Below the pieces are notes generated by a model that saw nothing but the letters and a program-made list of their open reading frames with translations, did not search any database and had not been told where the DNA came from. 64,000 nucleotides of DNA from Opitutaceae bacterium. GTDB lineage: Bacteria > Verrucomicrobiota > Verrucomicrobiia > Opitutales > Opitutaceae. Both the position numbers and the translations under genes were made by a program. Shown piece after piece: positions 1 to 10,100 of the stretch. Positions within the stretch are counted from its first letter, which is position 1. Every line of letters begins with the position of its first letter. The DNA is taken from positions 1 to 64,000 of the forward strand of contig JANQKV010000043.1 of NCBI GenBank assembly GCA_028280945.1, in the 5' to 3' direction.

Positions 1-306
1 GTGGAGGCGGCCCGGGTCCTGGCCTCCGAGCTCTGGCAGAGTTGCGCGGGCGATCCGCAGCAGGTGATCGCCCGGGCTTTCCAGCGGTTGACCAGCCGCG
101 AGGCGGCTGACTCGGAGTTGGCGGTGATGGCCGACTTATGGCAGACTCAAGTGGCGGAGTTTTCCGCCCATCCCGATGAAGCTGAATCCTTGCTCGCCAT
201 TGGAGCGGCGCCGTTGGCCGACGGCGTGCCCCCGTCCGAACTGGCCGCCGCCACCGTGGTGGTGAATGCCCTGATGAACTTACACGAATCCCTGTCCCAC
301 CGATGA
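1..306 (+). CDS. PSD1/DUF1553 domain protein, C-terminal fragment
   Basis: Only the last ~100 residues are present; the gene begins upstream of the window, so the GTG at base 1 is not a real start. The helical end, with AAATVVVNALMNLHESLSHR at the C-terminus, resembles the end of the complete PSD1 protein at 7170-10394 (LVASQIMNLDSFLNRS), where DUF1553 closes. PSD1 proteins are secreted or periplasmic proteins of Planctomycetes and Verrucomicrobia with a haem-binding motif and DUF1549/DUF1553; their biochemical role is not settled. The stop overlaps the ATG of the DUF1501 gene by 4 bases, the usual pairing for these families. Confidence 0.8.
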   Translation: MEAARVLASELWQSCAGDPQQVIARAFQRLTSREAADSELAVMADLWQTQVAEFSAHPDEAESLLAIGAAPLADGVPPSELAAATVVVNALMNLHESLSHR

Positions 307-1748
307 ACGAACACCTTTGCACCGGCTTCGACGAAACTGCGGGCATGTCCCGGCGGTCATTTCTCAACAAGATGGGGCTGGGCCTGGGAGGACTGGCCCT
401 GGCCGACATGGTGAACCCTTTGGGAGCGATGGATGCCTCGGCCCTCCTGTCCGCCACTCACCTGGTCCCCAAAGCCAAGCGCATCATCTTCCTGTTCCAA
501 TCGGGGGCGCCGTCGCAGATGGACCTCTTCGACCACAAGCCGCGGCTCAACGCCGAGCATGGACAGGAGCTGCCGGATTCGGTGCGCCAAGGCCAGCGTC
601 TCACCGGCATGTCCACCAATCAGTCGAGCTTGCCGCTGGCAGGTTCGCCCTTTGAGTTCCAGCGCTACGGGCAGAGTGGGGCGACACTTAGTTCCGCCCT
701 GCCTTACACCGCGGAAGTGGCCGACGAGTTATGCTTCATCAAGTCCATGCACACTGAGGCCATCAATCATGGCCCGGGTGTGACCATGTTCCAGACCGGT
801 TCGCAGATTCCGGGACGACCCAGTTTCGGTTCCTGGTTGTCTTACGGGCTGGGCTCTCTGAATGAGAACCTGCCCAACTACGTCGTGCTGATCACCAAGG
901 GCAAGGGCGGGCAGCCGCTGACTTCGCGCTACTGGGACAGTGGGTTCCTGCCGGGCAAGCACAACGGCGTGCAGTTCCGCTCCGCCGAGGACGCCGTGCT
1001 CTACCTCAATGATCCCAAGGGAGTGAGCCGGGCCAGCCGCCGGGCCACCATCGAGCACTTGGAACGCCTGCAGGAGGAGCAACTGCGGCAGACTTCCGAC
1101 CCCGCGCTGGAGAACCATATTTCCCAATACGAGATGGCCTTCCGCATGCAGGCGTCGGTGCCGGAAGTCACCGACCTCAGTCGGGAGCCGGACGCGGTGA
1201 TGGACATGTATGGTCCGGAGGTGCGTGAGCCGGGCACCTACGCCGCGAACTGCTTGCTGGCCCGCCGCCTGGCCGAGCGCGGCGTGCGCTTCGTCCAGCT
1301 CTTCCATCAGGGGTGGGACGCCCACGCGCATGTGCCGGCGAACATCCGCAACCAGTGCCGCCAGACGGACCAGCCTTCCGCCGCGCTGATCAAGGACCTC
1401 AAGATGCGCGGCATGCTCGACGACACCCTGGTGGTGTGGGGAGGGGAATTCGGTCGCACCAACTACTGTCAGGGCAAGATGACCGAGGATGACTTCGGCC
1501 GCGACCATCATCCGCGTTGCTTCACCATGTGGATGGCCGGGGGAGGGGTGAAGGCGGGCTTCACTCACGGCGAAACCGATGAGTACGGCTACAACATTGT
1601 GAAGGACTCCGTTCATGTGCACGATCTGCACGCCACCCTCATGCACCTGCTTGGCATCAACCACGAGCGCTTGACGTTCAAATACCAAGGACGCCACTTC
1701 CGGCTGACAGATGTGCATGGTCACACTGTTAAACCGGTTCTCGCCTGA
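303..1748 (+). CDS. DUF1501 domain secreted protein
   Basis: 481-residue protein of the DUF1501 family (alkaline-phosphatase/sulfatase-like fold). A twin-arginine signal (SRRSFLNKMGLGLGGLALA, from about residue 16) indicates Tat export. Family hallmarks visible are [41 protein letters not shown] and [10 protein letters not shown]; the Asp, His and Glu residues could bind metal, as in related phosphatase-fold enzymes. It starts inside the stop of the upstream PSD1 gene (ATGA overlap), so the two are probably translationally coupled. A paralogue lies on the opposite strand at 5721-7163. Substrate unknown; family assignment is firm. Confidence 0.92.
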   Translation: MNEHLCTGFDETAGMSRRSFLNKMGLGLGGLALADMVNPLGAMDASALLSATHLVPKAKRIIFLFQSGAPSQMDLFDHKPRLNAEHGQELPDSVRQGQRLTGMSTNQSSLPLAGSPFEFQRYGQSGATLSSALPYTAEVADELCFIKSMHTEAINHGPGVTMFQTGSQIPGRPSFGSWLSYGLGSLNENLPNYVVLITKGKGGQPLTSRYWDSGFLPGKHNGVQFRSAEDAVLYLNDPKGVSRASRRATIEHLERLQEEQLRQTSDPALENHISQYEMAFRMQASVPEVTDLSREPDAVMDMYGPEVREPGTYAANCLLARRLAERGVRFVQLFHQGWDAHAHVPANIRNQCRQTDQPSAALIKDLKMRGMLDDTLVVWGGEFGRTNYCQGKMTEDDFGRDHHPRCFTMWMAGGGVKAGFTHGETDEYGYNIVKDSVHVHDLHATLMHLLGINHERLTFKYQGRHFRLTDVHGHTVKPVLA

Positions 1749-1756
1749 CTTTTCCC

Positions 1757-3133
1757 ATGGATTGGACCGCCTTCTTCGGACGTTTTCACGTTGTCCTGCT
1801 TCACCTGCCGATTGGTATCCTGACCCTGGCGGCTCTCGCCGAGATCTGGGGTGGTTGGCGTCGCCTGGAGGAGCGTCCGCCGTTCCTCAACCTGGTGTGG
1901 TTGGGCGGCTGGATCAGCGGAGTCGCGACCTGTCTGCTTGGCTGGATGTTGTCTTTGTCGGGCGGATACGATGAGGCCGCCATCGACCGGCACTTCCTGT
2001 GGGGCGTCATCGCCACTGCCATCGGCCTGCTTGGCTGGATCTTTCTGCGCTGGGTCAAGGGGCGGGTGCTCCGCATGGGTGCGGGCTTGATCCAGATTAT
2101 CGCCTTGTCACTGGCCGGACACTTGGGCGGCAACCTGACGCATGGTCCGGAATATCTGTTTGAGCATGCCCCGAACCCCCTGCGGTTGCTGGCCGGTTTC
2201 GAGGCCCGCGAAGCGCCGCGACCGGAGATCGTTTTCCTCGATGATGCCGACATCTTCCTCGATGTGGTGCGTCCCATCCTGAAGAACCGCTGCACCAGCT
2301 GTCACAACCCGGCCAAGACCAAGGGCGAGCTGCTGCTGGACACCCACGAGGGCATCATGGCGGGGGGCAAGACCGGCGCGGCTGTTGTGCCCGGCGACCT
2401 GGCGGCCAGTGAACTGATCGTGCGCGTGCACCTGGATCCGGACGACAAGAAGTTCATGCCCACCGACGGCAAGCCGCCCCTTACAGATGACGAGCGGGCC
2501 GTGCTGGAGTGGTGGATCGAGACGGGCGCGCCAGCTTCGGGGACCGTGTTTGATCTGTCGCCGACGGTGGACATGCGGCCGCGACTCGCCGCCGCGGCGG
2601 GCATCGTGTCACAGGAGAACGAGCTGGGCCTGAAACGCCGGGAGGCGCTGGATCCGGAGATCGTGGCACAACTGGAGTCCCTGGGGTTTGATGTAAAACC
2701 GATCAGCCAGGAAATCGCCTACGTGGACGTCGACTATTTCGGTCTCGGTGACGAAGGTATTCCGGATGAGAAACTGGCCGCGCTCCAGCAGGCCAGGGAC
2801 CATGTGGCCTGGCTTAACCTGGGGGATTGCGGACTGACCGACGCCCAGCTCGGCATGATTGCCAGCCTGCCCAACCTGTTGAAACTCAATGTGGACCGAA
2901 ACCCACTTTCCGATGCGGGGGTGGTGCATCTGAAATCCCTCAAACGTCTTGAGGTGCTCAACCTCCACGGCACGCGGGTCAGCGATGCCGCTTACAGCAC
3001 TTTGGATGCCCTGCCGCGCCTGCAGAAGGCCTACCTTTGGGGCACGGACATCGTGCCCAACTCAAATGCCAAACGTACTTACGCCGTGTTTGGACTGACT
3101 CCGGAACCCCCCGAAGACCCTCCCTCCTCATGA
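1757..3133 (+). CDS. Membrane c-type cytochrome with leucine-rich repeats
   Basis: 458 residues. The first ~125 residues hold about four hydrophobic segments and begin with HVVLLHLPIGILTL, which resembles DUF2231-type membrane domains. A haem-attachment motif C-T-S-C-H follows at residues 179-183, in a PSCyt1-like context (RPILKNRC, KFMPTDGKPPL, VLEWWIETGA). Residues ~350-440 contain leucine-rich repeats such as HVAWLNLGDCGLTDAQLGMI and LEVLNLHGTRVSDAAY. The gene lies 8 bases after the DUF1501 gene and its stop overlaps the next ATG. A role as a membrane-anchored electron carrier serving the neighbouring PSD1/DUF1501 proteins is an inference. Confidence 0.85.
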   Translation: MDWTAFFGRFHVVLLHLPIGILTLAALAEIWGGWRRLEERPPFLNLVWLGGWISGVATCLLGWMLSLSGGYDEAAIDRHFLWGVIATAIGLLGWIFLRWVKGRVLRMGAGLIQIIALSLAGHLGGNLTHGPEYLFEHAPNPLRLLAGFEAREAPRPEIVFLDDADIFLDVVRPILKNRCTSCHNPAKTKGELLLDTHEGIMAGGKTGAAVVPGDLAASELIVRVHLDPDDKKFMPTDGKPPLTDDERAVLEWWIETGAPASGTVFDLSPTVDMRPRLAAAAGIVSQENELGLKRREALDPEIVAQLESLGFDVKPISQEIAYVDVDYFGLGDEGIPDEKLAALQQARDHVAWLNLGDCGLTDAQLGMIASLPNLLKLNVDRNPLSDAGVVHLKSLKRLEVLNLHGTRVSDAAYSTLDALPRLQKAYLWGTDIVPNSNAKRTYAVFGLTPEPPEDPPSS

Positions 3134-4251
3134 CTTCCCTGCCGCGCCGCCAATTCCTGCAAAAATCCTCCCTGCTCGCCGGCGTGCTCGCCACCGGCCA
3201 GGCTCCCCAGTTCCTCCGTGGCGACCATGGCCGCCGGGCGGGGGAGGAGCTGGTTCTCGGTCATGGTGATCATCTGTATCGATTTAATCCCTACTGGGCG
3301 GCGCTTGATCCCGTCGAAACCCCCGTCGCCAACTGCCATGAGATGGTGATGGATTCGCAGGGACGGTTGGTTTGGTTGACCGATGAGACCAAGAACAACG
3401 TCATCATCCAGGATCGCAGCGGGAAACTGATCCAGACCTGGGGCCACAGCTGGCCGGGTGGTCATGGCCTGACCCTGTCGCCGGAAGGGGATGAGGATTT
3501 CCTGTTCATCGTGGACTGTGGTTGGTTCTTCGATGCCGATATCACCGGCAAGTTCCAGCGCCAGCAGGGCACGGTGATGAAGACCACCATGGACGGCCGC
3601 ATAATCATGAGCCTGGGACACCCCTCCACCTTTGGTGCCTACGAACCAGGCATGAATTACCAACCCACAGAAGTGGCGGTGGCGCCGAACGGTGATTTCT
3701 ACGTCGCCGATGGCTATGGTTCGGATTACATCCTGCAGTTTACCGCGCGCGGTGAGTTCATCCGCAAATTCGGCGGCCACGACAACGAGAACCCGGCGCA
3801 CAACCTGAAGAACGCCCATGGCGTGGCGGTCGACACCCGCAACCCCGATCGCCCGGTGCTCATCTGCACGTCGCGCAACGAAACATGCTTCAAGGTCTTC
3901 ACCATGGAAGGGGAATATATCGAGACCATCGAGCTGCCGGGTGCCTATATCTGCCGCCCGGTGATCCATGGCAGCAATCTCTACGCGGGGGTGTGCTGGT
4001 CGCGGGAGAACGGCACGGGTGATCGCAAGCCGGACACGGGTTTCGTCACCATTCTCGATGCCGACAACCGCGTGGTGTCCAATCCCGGTGGCGTGGCTCC
4101 GGTCTACGAGGACGGCGAGTTGCAGCCCATCTATCAAAACAGCAATGTGTTCCACCACTGCCACGATGTGTGTGTCGACAACGACGAAAATCTCTACGTG
4201 TGCCAGTGGAACGCCGGCAAAGCCTATCCTTACAAGTTGGAGCGGGTTTAA
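3130..4251 (+). CDS. Tat-exported NHL-type beta-propeller protein
   Basis: 373 residues from the ATG at 3130, which overlaps the upstream stop (ATGA) and puts a twin-arginine motif (PRRQFLQKSSLLAGVLATG) at the N-terminus; an earlier in-frame ATG at 3037 would bury this signal and is less likely. The body shows repeated blades of NHL type: EMVMDSQGRLVWLTDE, EVAVAPNGDFYVADGYGS, FTARGEFIRKFGGHD, NLKNAHGVAVDT and HDVCVDNDENLYVCQW. It resembles 6-bladed propellers annotated as NHL-repeat or peptidyl-alpha-hydroxyglycine lyase-like proteins. The ligand is unknown. It is the fourth gene of the PSD1/DUF1501 operon. Confidence 0.82.
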   Translation: MTSLPRRQFLQKSSLLAGVLATGQAPQFLRGDHGRRAGEELVLGHGDHLYRFNPYWAALDPVETPVANCHEMVMDSQGRLVWLTDETKNNVIIQDRSGKLIQTWGHSWPGGHGLTLSPEGDEDFLFIVDCGWFFDADITGKFQRQQGTVMKTTMDGRIIMSLGHPSTFGAYEPGMNYQPTEVAVAPNGDFYVADGYGSDYILQFTARGEFIRKFGGHDNENPAHNLKNAHGVAVDTRNPDRPVLICTSRNETCFKVFTMEGEYIETIELPGAYICRPVIHGSNLYAGVCWSRENGTGDRKPDTGFVTILDADNRVVSNPGGVAPVYEDGELQPIYQNSNVFHHCHDVCVDNDENLYVCQWNAGKAYPYKLERV

Positions 4252-4256
4252 TCGTT

Positions 4257-4279
4257 AAAGGCGCCGGTGGCCTTTCTTT
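4257..4279 (+). terminator. Possible weak terminator hairpin after the NHL gene
   Basis: Inverted repeat AAAGGC / GCCTTT (4257-4262 and 4270-4275) with a 7-base loop, followed by CTTT. It lies 5 bases after the NHL stop and 28 bases before the next ATG. The short stem and broken T tract make it weak; it may only attenuate transcription into the GH43-like gene. Confidence 0.3.
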
Positions 4280-4307
4280 GGCCTGCGGGCCCGCTACGCT
4301 CGCTGTC

Positions 4308-5405
4308 ATGAAACGATTTTGGTTGCTGGTGTTGGCCCTGCTTCCCGCCGTTGCCGACGGGCAGCAGGACTACCGGTTGAAACTGGGGGTGGTGCCGATG
4401 ACGGCGAAGTTCACCGAGCCGGGCTGGAGTGTCTGGGGTGGTTCGTTGGTCAAAGGGGAGGACGGTCTTTACCATATGTTCTACTCGCGCTGGGAAACCG
4501 ACTTGGGCTGGGCGTGGGTGACGGATTCAGAGATCGCCCATGCCGTGTCGGAATCACCTTTCGGTCCGTTTGAGTTTCGGGACGTGGCCCTGCCCCCGCG
4601 CGGGGCCGAATACTGGGATGGCCTGTGCACGCACAATCCGACCATCCACAAGTTCGACGGCAAGTATTACCTCTACTACATGGGCAACACCGGGGACGGC
4701 GTCGTGACTGGTACCCCGGGCAAGGAAAAGTTGAACTGGACCCACCGCAACAACCAGCGCATTGGCGTGGCGGTGGCCGATAGTCCCGACGGCCCCTGGC
4801 AACGGTTCGATGAACCACTCATCGATGTGTCTCCGGATGAGGAGGCGATCGATTCACTGATGACCTCCAATCCCTCGATCACGCGCCGACCCGACGGCGG
4901 CTTTCTGATGGTCAACAAGGTGGTGGGGCGGAAGCGTCCGCTCCCCGGCGGTGGCCCCGTGCTGCATGCGGTGGCGACATCGGATGGTCCGACCGGTCCC
5001 TTCATGAAGCACCCGGAGCCAGTCTTCGAGGTGCCGGGTGATCCGTTCCCCGCCGAGGACCCCTACATCTGGTATCAGGCAGAGCACTACTGGGCGGTGG
5101 TGAAGCGTCTGCAGAAGGCGCTCGATCCACACAACGGCCGCCGGGTGAGTTTTTTCAGCCTCAAGCTCTTCCGTTCCCGGGATGGCCTTGAGTGGCACGC
5201 CGCCCGGGACGCCCATGTGACCGATCGCACCCTGCATTGGGAGGATGGCACGATCCAACAGCTGACCCACCTGGAGCGACCGCAGCTCTACATCGAGGAT
5301 GGCAGACCCGTGGCCCTGCTGTGCGCGGCCGACACCCGCGATCCAAACAACGTGCGTCGCTCCTTCAACGTGCAGATCCCGGTCACCTTCGAAGCGGTGG
5401 AGTAG
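4308..5405 (+). CDS. Secreted GH43/GH117-like glycoside hydrolase family protein
   Basis: 365 residues from the ATG at 4308, chosen because it gives a clean signal peptide (MKRFWLLVLALLPAVADGQQ). The protein looks like a five-bladed propeller of the GH43/GH117/DUF377 type: repeated blades with Asp-Gly-x-Tyr-Tyr turns (EDGLYHMFYSR, FDGKYYLYYMGNT, PDGGFLMVNK), the sequence HNPTIHKFDG, and AEDPYIWYQAEHYWAV in which the Asp may be catalytic. It probably acts on a carbohydrate outside the cytoplasm. Exact family and substrate cannot be fixed from sequence reading alone. It is the last plus-strand gene before the intergenic repeat. Confidence 0.7.
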   Translation: MKRFWLLVLALLPAVADGQQDYRLKLGVVPMTAKFTEPGWSVWGGSLVKGEDGLYHMFYSRWETDLGWAWVTDSEIAHAVSESPFGPFEFRDVALPPRGAEYWDGLCTHNPTIHKFDGKYYLYYMGNTGDGVVTGTPGKEKLNWTHRNNQRIGVAVADSPDGPWQRFDEPLIDVSPDEEAIDSLMTSNPSITRRPDGGFLMVNKVVGRKRPLPGGGPVLHAVATSDGPTGPFMKHPEPVFEVPGDPFPAEDPYIWYQAEHYWAVVKRLQKALDPHNGRRVSFFSLKLFRSRDGLEWHAARDAHVTDRTLHWEDGTIQQLTHLERPQLYIEDGRPVALLCAADTRDPNNVRRSFNVQIPVTFEAVE

Positions 5406-5720
5406 GGGGGATCAAGGGAACCGGGCGAGACGTGAAACGTGAACCACGCTGCGCTATCCGGGACTGCGTTGCACGTTTCCACGCCGCTTGCAGGCTGCCG
5501 GCGTCCCGAAGGATTCATGTCGCAAAAAGTAGCATCAGGTATTTATCCCGGGCAGTGACGCAGATTATTGCGGATCTGAGGGGCAGGTGCAGTTGTTGCA
5601 GAAGCGCAGACTGTCGGGCATAAAGCCCGACCCACGTAGGGGGAGCAACCTGTTTGTGGGTCGAGCCCTGGTCGCCTCTGGCGCCGCCGAAGGCGGGTAA
5701 ACTTTACGCCCGACAGTGAA
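5406..5720. other. Intergenic region between convergent clusters
   Basis: 315 bases between convergent genes with no convincing ORF. The left part has a short direct repeat of a CGTGAAA-like heptamer near 5431-5444. The right part is the 108-bp palindromic repeat described separately, ending 3 bases before the stop codon of the minus-strand DUF1501 gene. Confidence 0.8.
5610..5717 (-). repeat. 108-bp palindromic intergenic element, copy A
   Basis: Begins ACTGTCGGGCATAAAGCCCG and ends CTTTACGCCCGACAGT, so its ends are inverted repeats (CTGTCGGGCrTAAAG). It also contains subterminal inverted repeats (GCCCGACCCAC / GTGGGTCGAGCCC) and a small GC hairpin (CCGCC / GGCGG). Its reverse complement matches 22355-22462 over the full length with few differences. 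No ORF or transposase is inside. It resembles a MITE/REP-type non-autonomous element or a large RNA hairpin. Confidence 0.8.
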
Positions 5721-7163
5721 TTACGTTTCCAGGATCTCCTCCACCACGCGGGCCTTCTCCACTCCGGTGAGGCGCAGGTCGAGGCCTTGGTGTTGGAAGG
5801 TGAGCTGTTCGTGGTCGATGCCGAAGCGGTTGAGGATGGTTGCGTTGAGATCGTGGATGTGCACCGGGTCCTTGGTGATGTTGTAGGAGAAATCGTCGGT
5901 CTCACCGTGCACATAGCCGGCCTTCACCCCGGCGCCCGCAAGCCATACGGTGAAGCAACGCGGATGATGGTCGCGACCGTAGTCGGTCTGGGTGAGCGGG
6001 CCCTGGCAATAGATGGTGCGGCCAAACTCACCGCCCCAGACCACAAGCGTGTCGTCGAGCATGCCGCGCTGCTTCAGGTCGATGATGAGCGCGCGGCAGG
6101 CCTGGTCGATGTCCTTGCACTGGTTGGGCAGGTCCTTGGGCAGGGCGTTGTGCTGGTCCCAGCCGCGGTGAAAGATCTGGGAGAAGCGCACGCCCTTCTC
6201 GGCGAGGCGCCGGGCCATCAGGCAGTTGTAGGCGAATGTGCCGGGCACGCGGGAGTCCGGGCCGTAGAGCTCAAACATGTAGTCCGGTTCGTCGGACAGG
6301 TCGGTGAGATCAGGCACGGAGGACTGCATGCGGAAGGCCATCTCGTATTGGGAAATGCGTGCATGGGTCTCGGGGTCGCCGAACTCGTGGAAGATGTCCT
6401 CGTTGATGGCATTCACACCCTCGATCATCTGGCGGCGCATGTCGCGGGAGACCCCGGGGGGATCGGACAGGTAGAGCACGGGGTCGCCGTGCGACCGCAG
6501 GGCCACGCCTTGGTGTTCGGAGGGCAGGGCTCCGGCTCCCCAGAGACGGGAGAAAAGGGCCTGGGCCTCCTTGCGCCCGGTCCAGGTGGAGTTGAGCACG
6601 ACAAACGATGGCAGGTTTTCGTTGAGACTGCCGAGCCCGTAGCTGAGCCAGGCTCCGAGGCTGGGTCGGCCGGGGATTTGGTTGCCGGTCTGGATGTAGG
6701 TGATGGCTGGGTCGTGATTGATGGCCTCGGTCCACATGGACTTGATCAGCGAGATGTCATCCACGATGCCCGAGGTATGGGGCAGCAGTTCGCTGACCCA
6801 CGCTCCCGAATTCCCGTATTGCTGGAAGTCGTAGATCGACGGGGCGATGGGAAACCGTTCCTGTCCCGAGGTCATGGTGGTGAGCCGCTGGCCATCGCGC
6901 ACCGACTCCGGCAGGTCGGTGTCAAAGAGCTCCTTCATTCTGGGCTTGTAGTCGAAGAGATCCATCTGCGAGGGCGCGCCGGACATGAACAGATAGATTC
7001 CGCGCTTGGCCTTCGGGGTGAAATGGGTGGCGCCGAGTTGGGCGGCCTGCACGGCCTGTTTGCCCGCCAGGCTGGCCATGGCCGCCCAACCGAAGCCTTT
7101 GGCCATCTTGCCGAGAAACTGCCGGCGGGTTTCCAGATTTACGTAGTATTCGAACGGATTCAC
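5721..7163 (-). CDS. DUF1501 domain secreted protein (second paralogue)
   Basis: 480 residues, clearly paralogous to 303-1748: shared segments include [41 protein letters not shown] and [11 protein letters not shown] twin-arginine signal ([19 protein letters not shown]) begins near residue 12. It follows the PSD1 gene by only 6 bases in the same operon, so the pair is probably co-expressed and may act as one extracytoplasmic unit. The 108-bp repeat lies immediately 3' of its stop. Biochemical function of DUF1501 is unknown. Confidence 0.92.
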   Translation of the reverse strand: MNPFEYYVNLETRRQFLGKMAKGFGWAAMASLAGKQAVQAAQLGATHFTPKAKRGIYLFMSGAPSQMDLFDYKPRMKELFDTDLPESVRDGQRLTTMTSGQERFPIAPSIYDFQQYGNSGAWVSELLPHTSGIVDDISLIKSMWTEAINHDPAITYIQTGNQIPGRPSLGAWLSYGLGSLNENLPSFVVLNSTWTGRKEAQALFSRLWGAGALPSEHQGVALRSHGDPVLYLSDPPGVSRDMRRQMIEGVNAINEDIFHEFGDPETHARISQYEMAFRMQSSVPDLTDLSDEPDYMFELYGPDSRVPGTFAYNCLMARRLAEKGVRFSQIFHRGWDQHNALPKDLPNQCKDIDQACRALIIDLKQRGMLDDTLVVWGGEFGRTIYCQGPLTQTDYGRDHHPRCFTVWLAGAGVKAGYVHGETDDFSYNITKDPVHIHDLNATILNRFGIDHEQLTFQHQGLDLRLTGVEKARVVEEILET

Positions 7164-7169
7164 ATCGGG

Positions 7170-10100
7170 TCAGGAACGATTGAGAAAGCTGTCCAGATTC
7201 ATGATCTGGCTGGCCACCAAGGTGAGGGCGGCCAGGCGCGCGGGGTCGGCCGAGGCTTCGACGGGTGACCACCCAACTTCCAGCAGTTTGGTGGCGTCGT
7301 CAGGAGCGGAACTGAAGGTGTTTTCGAATTCGGCGAAGGAGGCTTCCAGCACGGCTTGGTGTTCGGCCGGAGCCGTTCGGCCCAGGGCGCGGGCATACAT
7401 GTCGGCGATCAATACCGCGGGCTCGGATGAGAGTTGGGCGGAAAGTGTGTTTTCCGCCAGCTTGCGGGCGGCTTCGATGAACTGGGGGTCGTTCATCAGG
7501 GTCAGCGCCTGCAGCGGTGTGTTGGTGCGTTCGCGGCGCACCGAGCAGGCCTCGCGGGAGGGAGCGTCGAAGAGCATCATGCTCGGTGGCGGAGCCGTGC
7601 GTTTCCAGAAGGTGTAGAGGCTGCGCCGGTGCAGAGCCTCGCCCTCGTCTTCAAAATAGTAGGCGGTATCACTGCGCGAATAGGCCACGGCATGCCAGAT
7701 GCCCTTGGGTTGGTAGGGGCGCACCGGTTCACCTCCCATTTTTCGGTTGAGCAACCCGCCGACAGCGAGGGCTTGGTCGCGCAACACCTCCGCATCCAGT
7801 CGGAAGCGTGGCGCCCGGGCCAGAAAGCGATTGTCCGGGTCGATGGCGAGTTCGGCCGGGTCGATGCGGGCGTCCTGTTGGTAAGTCGCCGACATCACCA
7901 TCTGTTTGAGCAGCGCCTTCGTGTTCCAACCGTTGGCTTGGAATTCCAAGGCCAGCCAATCGAGCAACTCGGGGTGGCTGGGGTTGGTGCCCATGATGCC
8001 GAAGTCCTCGGCGGTCTCGACCAAGCCGGTGCCGAACAGGTTTTGCCAGAAGCGGTTCACAATCACCCGGGCGGTCAGGGGGTTGTCGGGAGCGACCAGC
8101 CACTGGGCCAGGCCGAGACGGTTGGCCGGTTCCTCCTCCGGCAACGCCCCGAAGACCTCCGGCAGATTGGCGGTGACCTCTTCTCCCGGCTGGTCGTAGA
8201 GACCGCGATTCAGGATGTGGGCGGTGGCTTCGCCCTCTGCTTCCGCCGTCACCAAGGTCACTGCGGACCGGCCGTAAATCTGGTCCTTTTGCAACAGGTG
8301 GATCTGGGCCAACTCCCGCTGGGGCAAGGTGACCGGGTCGACCACATTAAAGTAGTATTCCTGCAAACGGGGGATGTCCTTCTCCCCGCGCTCTTCGGCG
8401 GGTTTGGACATGCTTTCCCAGAGCGGGATGATGTTGCGCATGTGCTCCAACATGTGGGGTAGCAGGAGCCGGTCATGAATCTGCACCCGGCCAACCCGGG
8501 GAACAGGGGAGGACCGCTCGGCCACCCGCGGTTCGATGACCATGTCGGTGGTGGTGGCGAAGTCTCCGGACAAGCGATCGATGGTCAGTTCCGGATCCAG
8601 GTCCAGCCGCACGTTGTTGTGGATGATGTCGATGCCCCTCGCCGTGCCGGAGCCGTCGTAGAGCACCGAGCACAACAGATTACCCCATGGCAGGGGACCC
8701 GCTTTGGCGCGGGCCAATGTGGTGACAGAGAGCAGGTTGCCGGTCGCCAGCGAGTGAATGAACTCCACCCGGTAGCGCTGCAGCAAAGGCTGGGTGTTCG
8801 GCCCGGCGATCAGCCAAACCCGATAACCGCGATCGCCGTCGAAGCGTGAAAACATCAGCCTGTCTTCCCCCACCGGTGTCTGCGCACCTTGGAACCCCAC
8901 CGAGATGGTAAAGGAGTCATGCCAGCCCGGGTTGAGGGCGTTTGCTGCGGGGGCGAAGGACTTGGCGGTGGTGAATTTGGTGGCATGGGGGTAGGTGCCC
9001 TCCATCACCTCCAGGAACTTGGCGAGGTCGTCCCTGGCCTTTTTGGCATCGGCCGTGAGCTCCGCCTCATCGTCGGCCTCATCCGCGGAGGTTTCCTCTT
9101 GGCGAACGTAGACCTCGTGTTGGCCAAACGGAGCCTCGATCCAAGGAAGGTCCTCCTGCGCCACCCACGTCTCGAAGGCTTCCTTGCGCTGTTTCTTGAG
9201 CTCCGCGAAGTGTTCGTCGTCGGCCTTCACTTGGGCGGTGATTTCATCCCAGGCCGCCTCGTCTTCCGGACGCGGAATCACCACGACCGGGTCTGTGTCA
9301 TAGCGGTTTCCGTCCATGACCGGTCCCTCGAGGTTGTTGAAGAACGCCGCGAAACTATAGAAGTCCTTTTGGGACAGGGGGTCGAATTTATGATCGTGGC
9401 ACGAGGCACACCCCATGGTCAGGCCCAGGAACACGGTGGATACAGTGGAGGCGCGGTCGGCCACGTAGATGGCGCGGTATTCCTCGTCGATCGCGCCACC
9501 CTCGGAAGTGGTGGGATTGCAGCGGATGAAGCCCGTGGCGATTTTTTGCGACCGGGTGGCCTCGGGCAACAGGTCTCCCGCCACCTGCGCCACGGTGAAC
9601 TCGTCGAAGGGCATGTTTTGGTTGAAGGCGTCCACCACCCAGTCCCGGTAGGGCCAGATTTCGCGATAGTTGTCCAAGTGCAGCCCGTGGGTATCGGCGT
9701 AACGGGCGGCATCGAGCCAGAACCGGGCCTGGTGTTCCCCGTAGGCGGGGTCAGCCAGCAGGGAATCAACCAGGCGTTCATAGGCCGCCGGAGATTCATC
9801 GGCGATGAAGGCGGCCACCAATTCAGGGGCGGGCGGCAGCCCCGTCAGGTCGAGGGAAATGCGGCGCACGAGAGTGGCCTTGTCCGCCGGAGGATTGGGT
9901 TGCAGGCCTTGGGCCCGATGTTCAGCGGCGATGAAAGCATCGATGGCGCCATGGCCCCAGTCCGCGGTGGGAACCTCGTCGGCTCGGGGGGCTGCAAACG
10001 CCCAATGATCCTCCCACTCGGCCCCGGCGTCTATCCAGCGCCGCACCAAATCGATCTCTTCCGCGGTCAGGCTCTTGTGCGAATCGACCGGCGGCATGAT

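Noticed and set aside
729..1724. Long minus-strand frame opposite the first DUF1501 gene
   Set aside because: Shadow of a GC-rich real gene; composition rich in His, Val and Gly with no recognisable domain. The same holds for the long antisense frames opposite most genes here.
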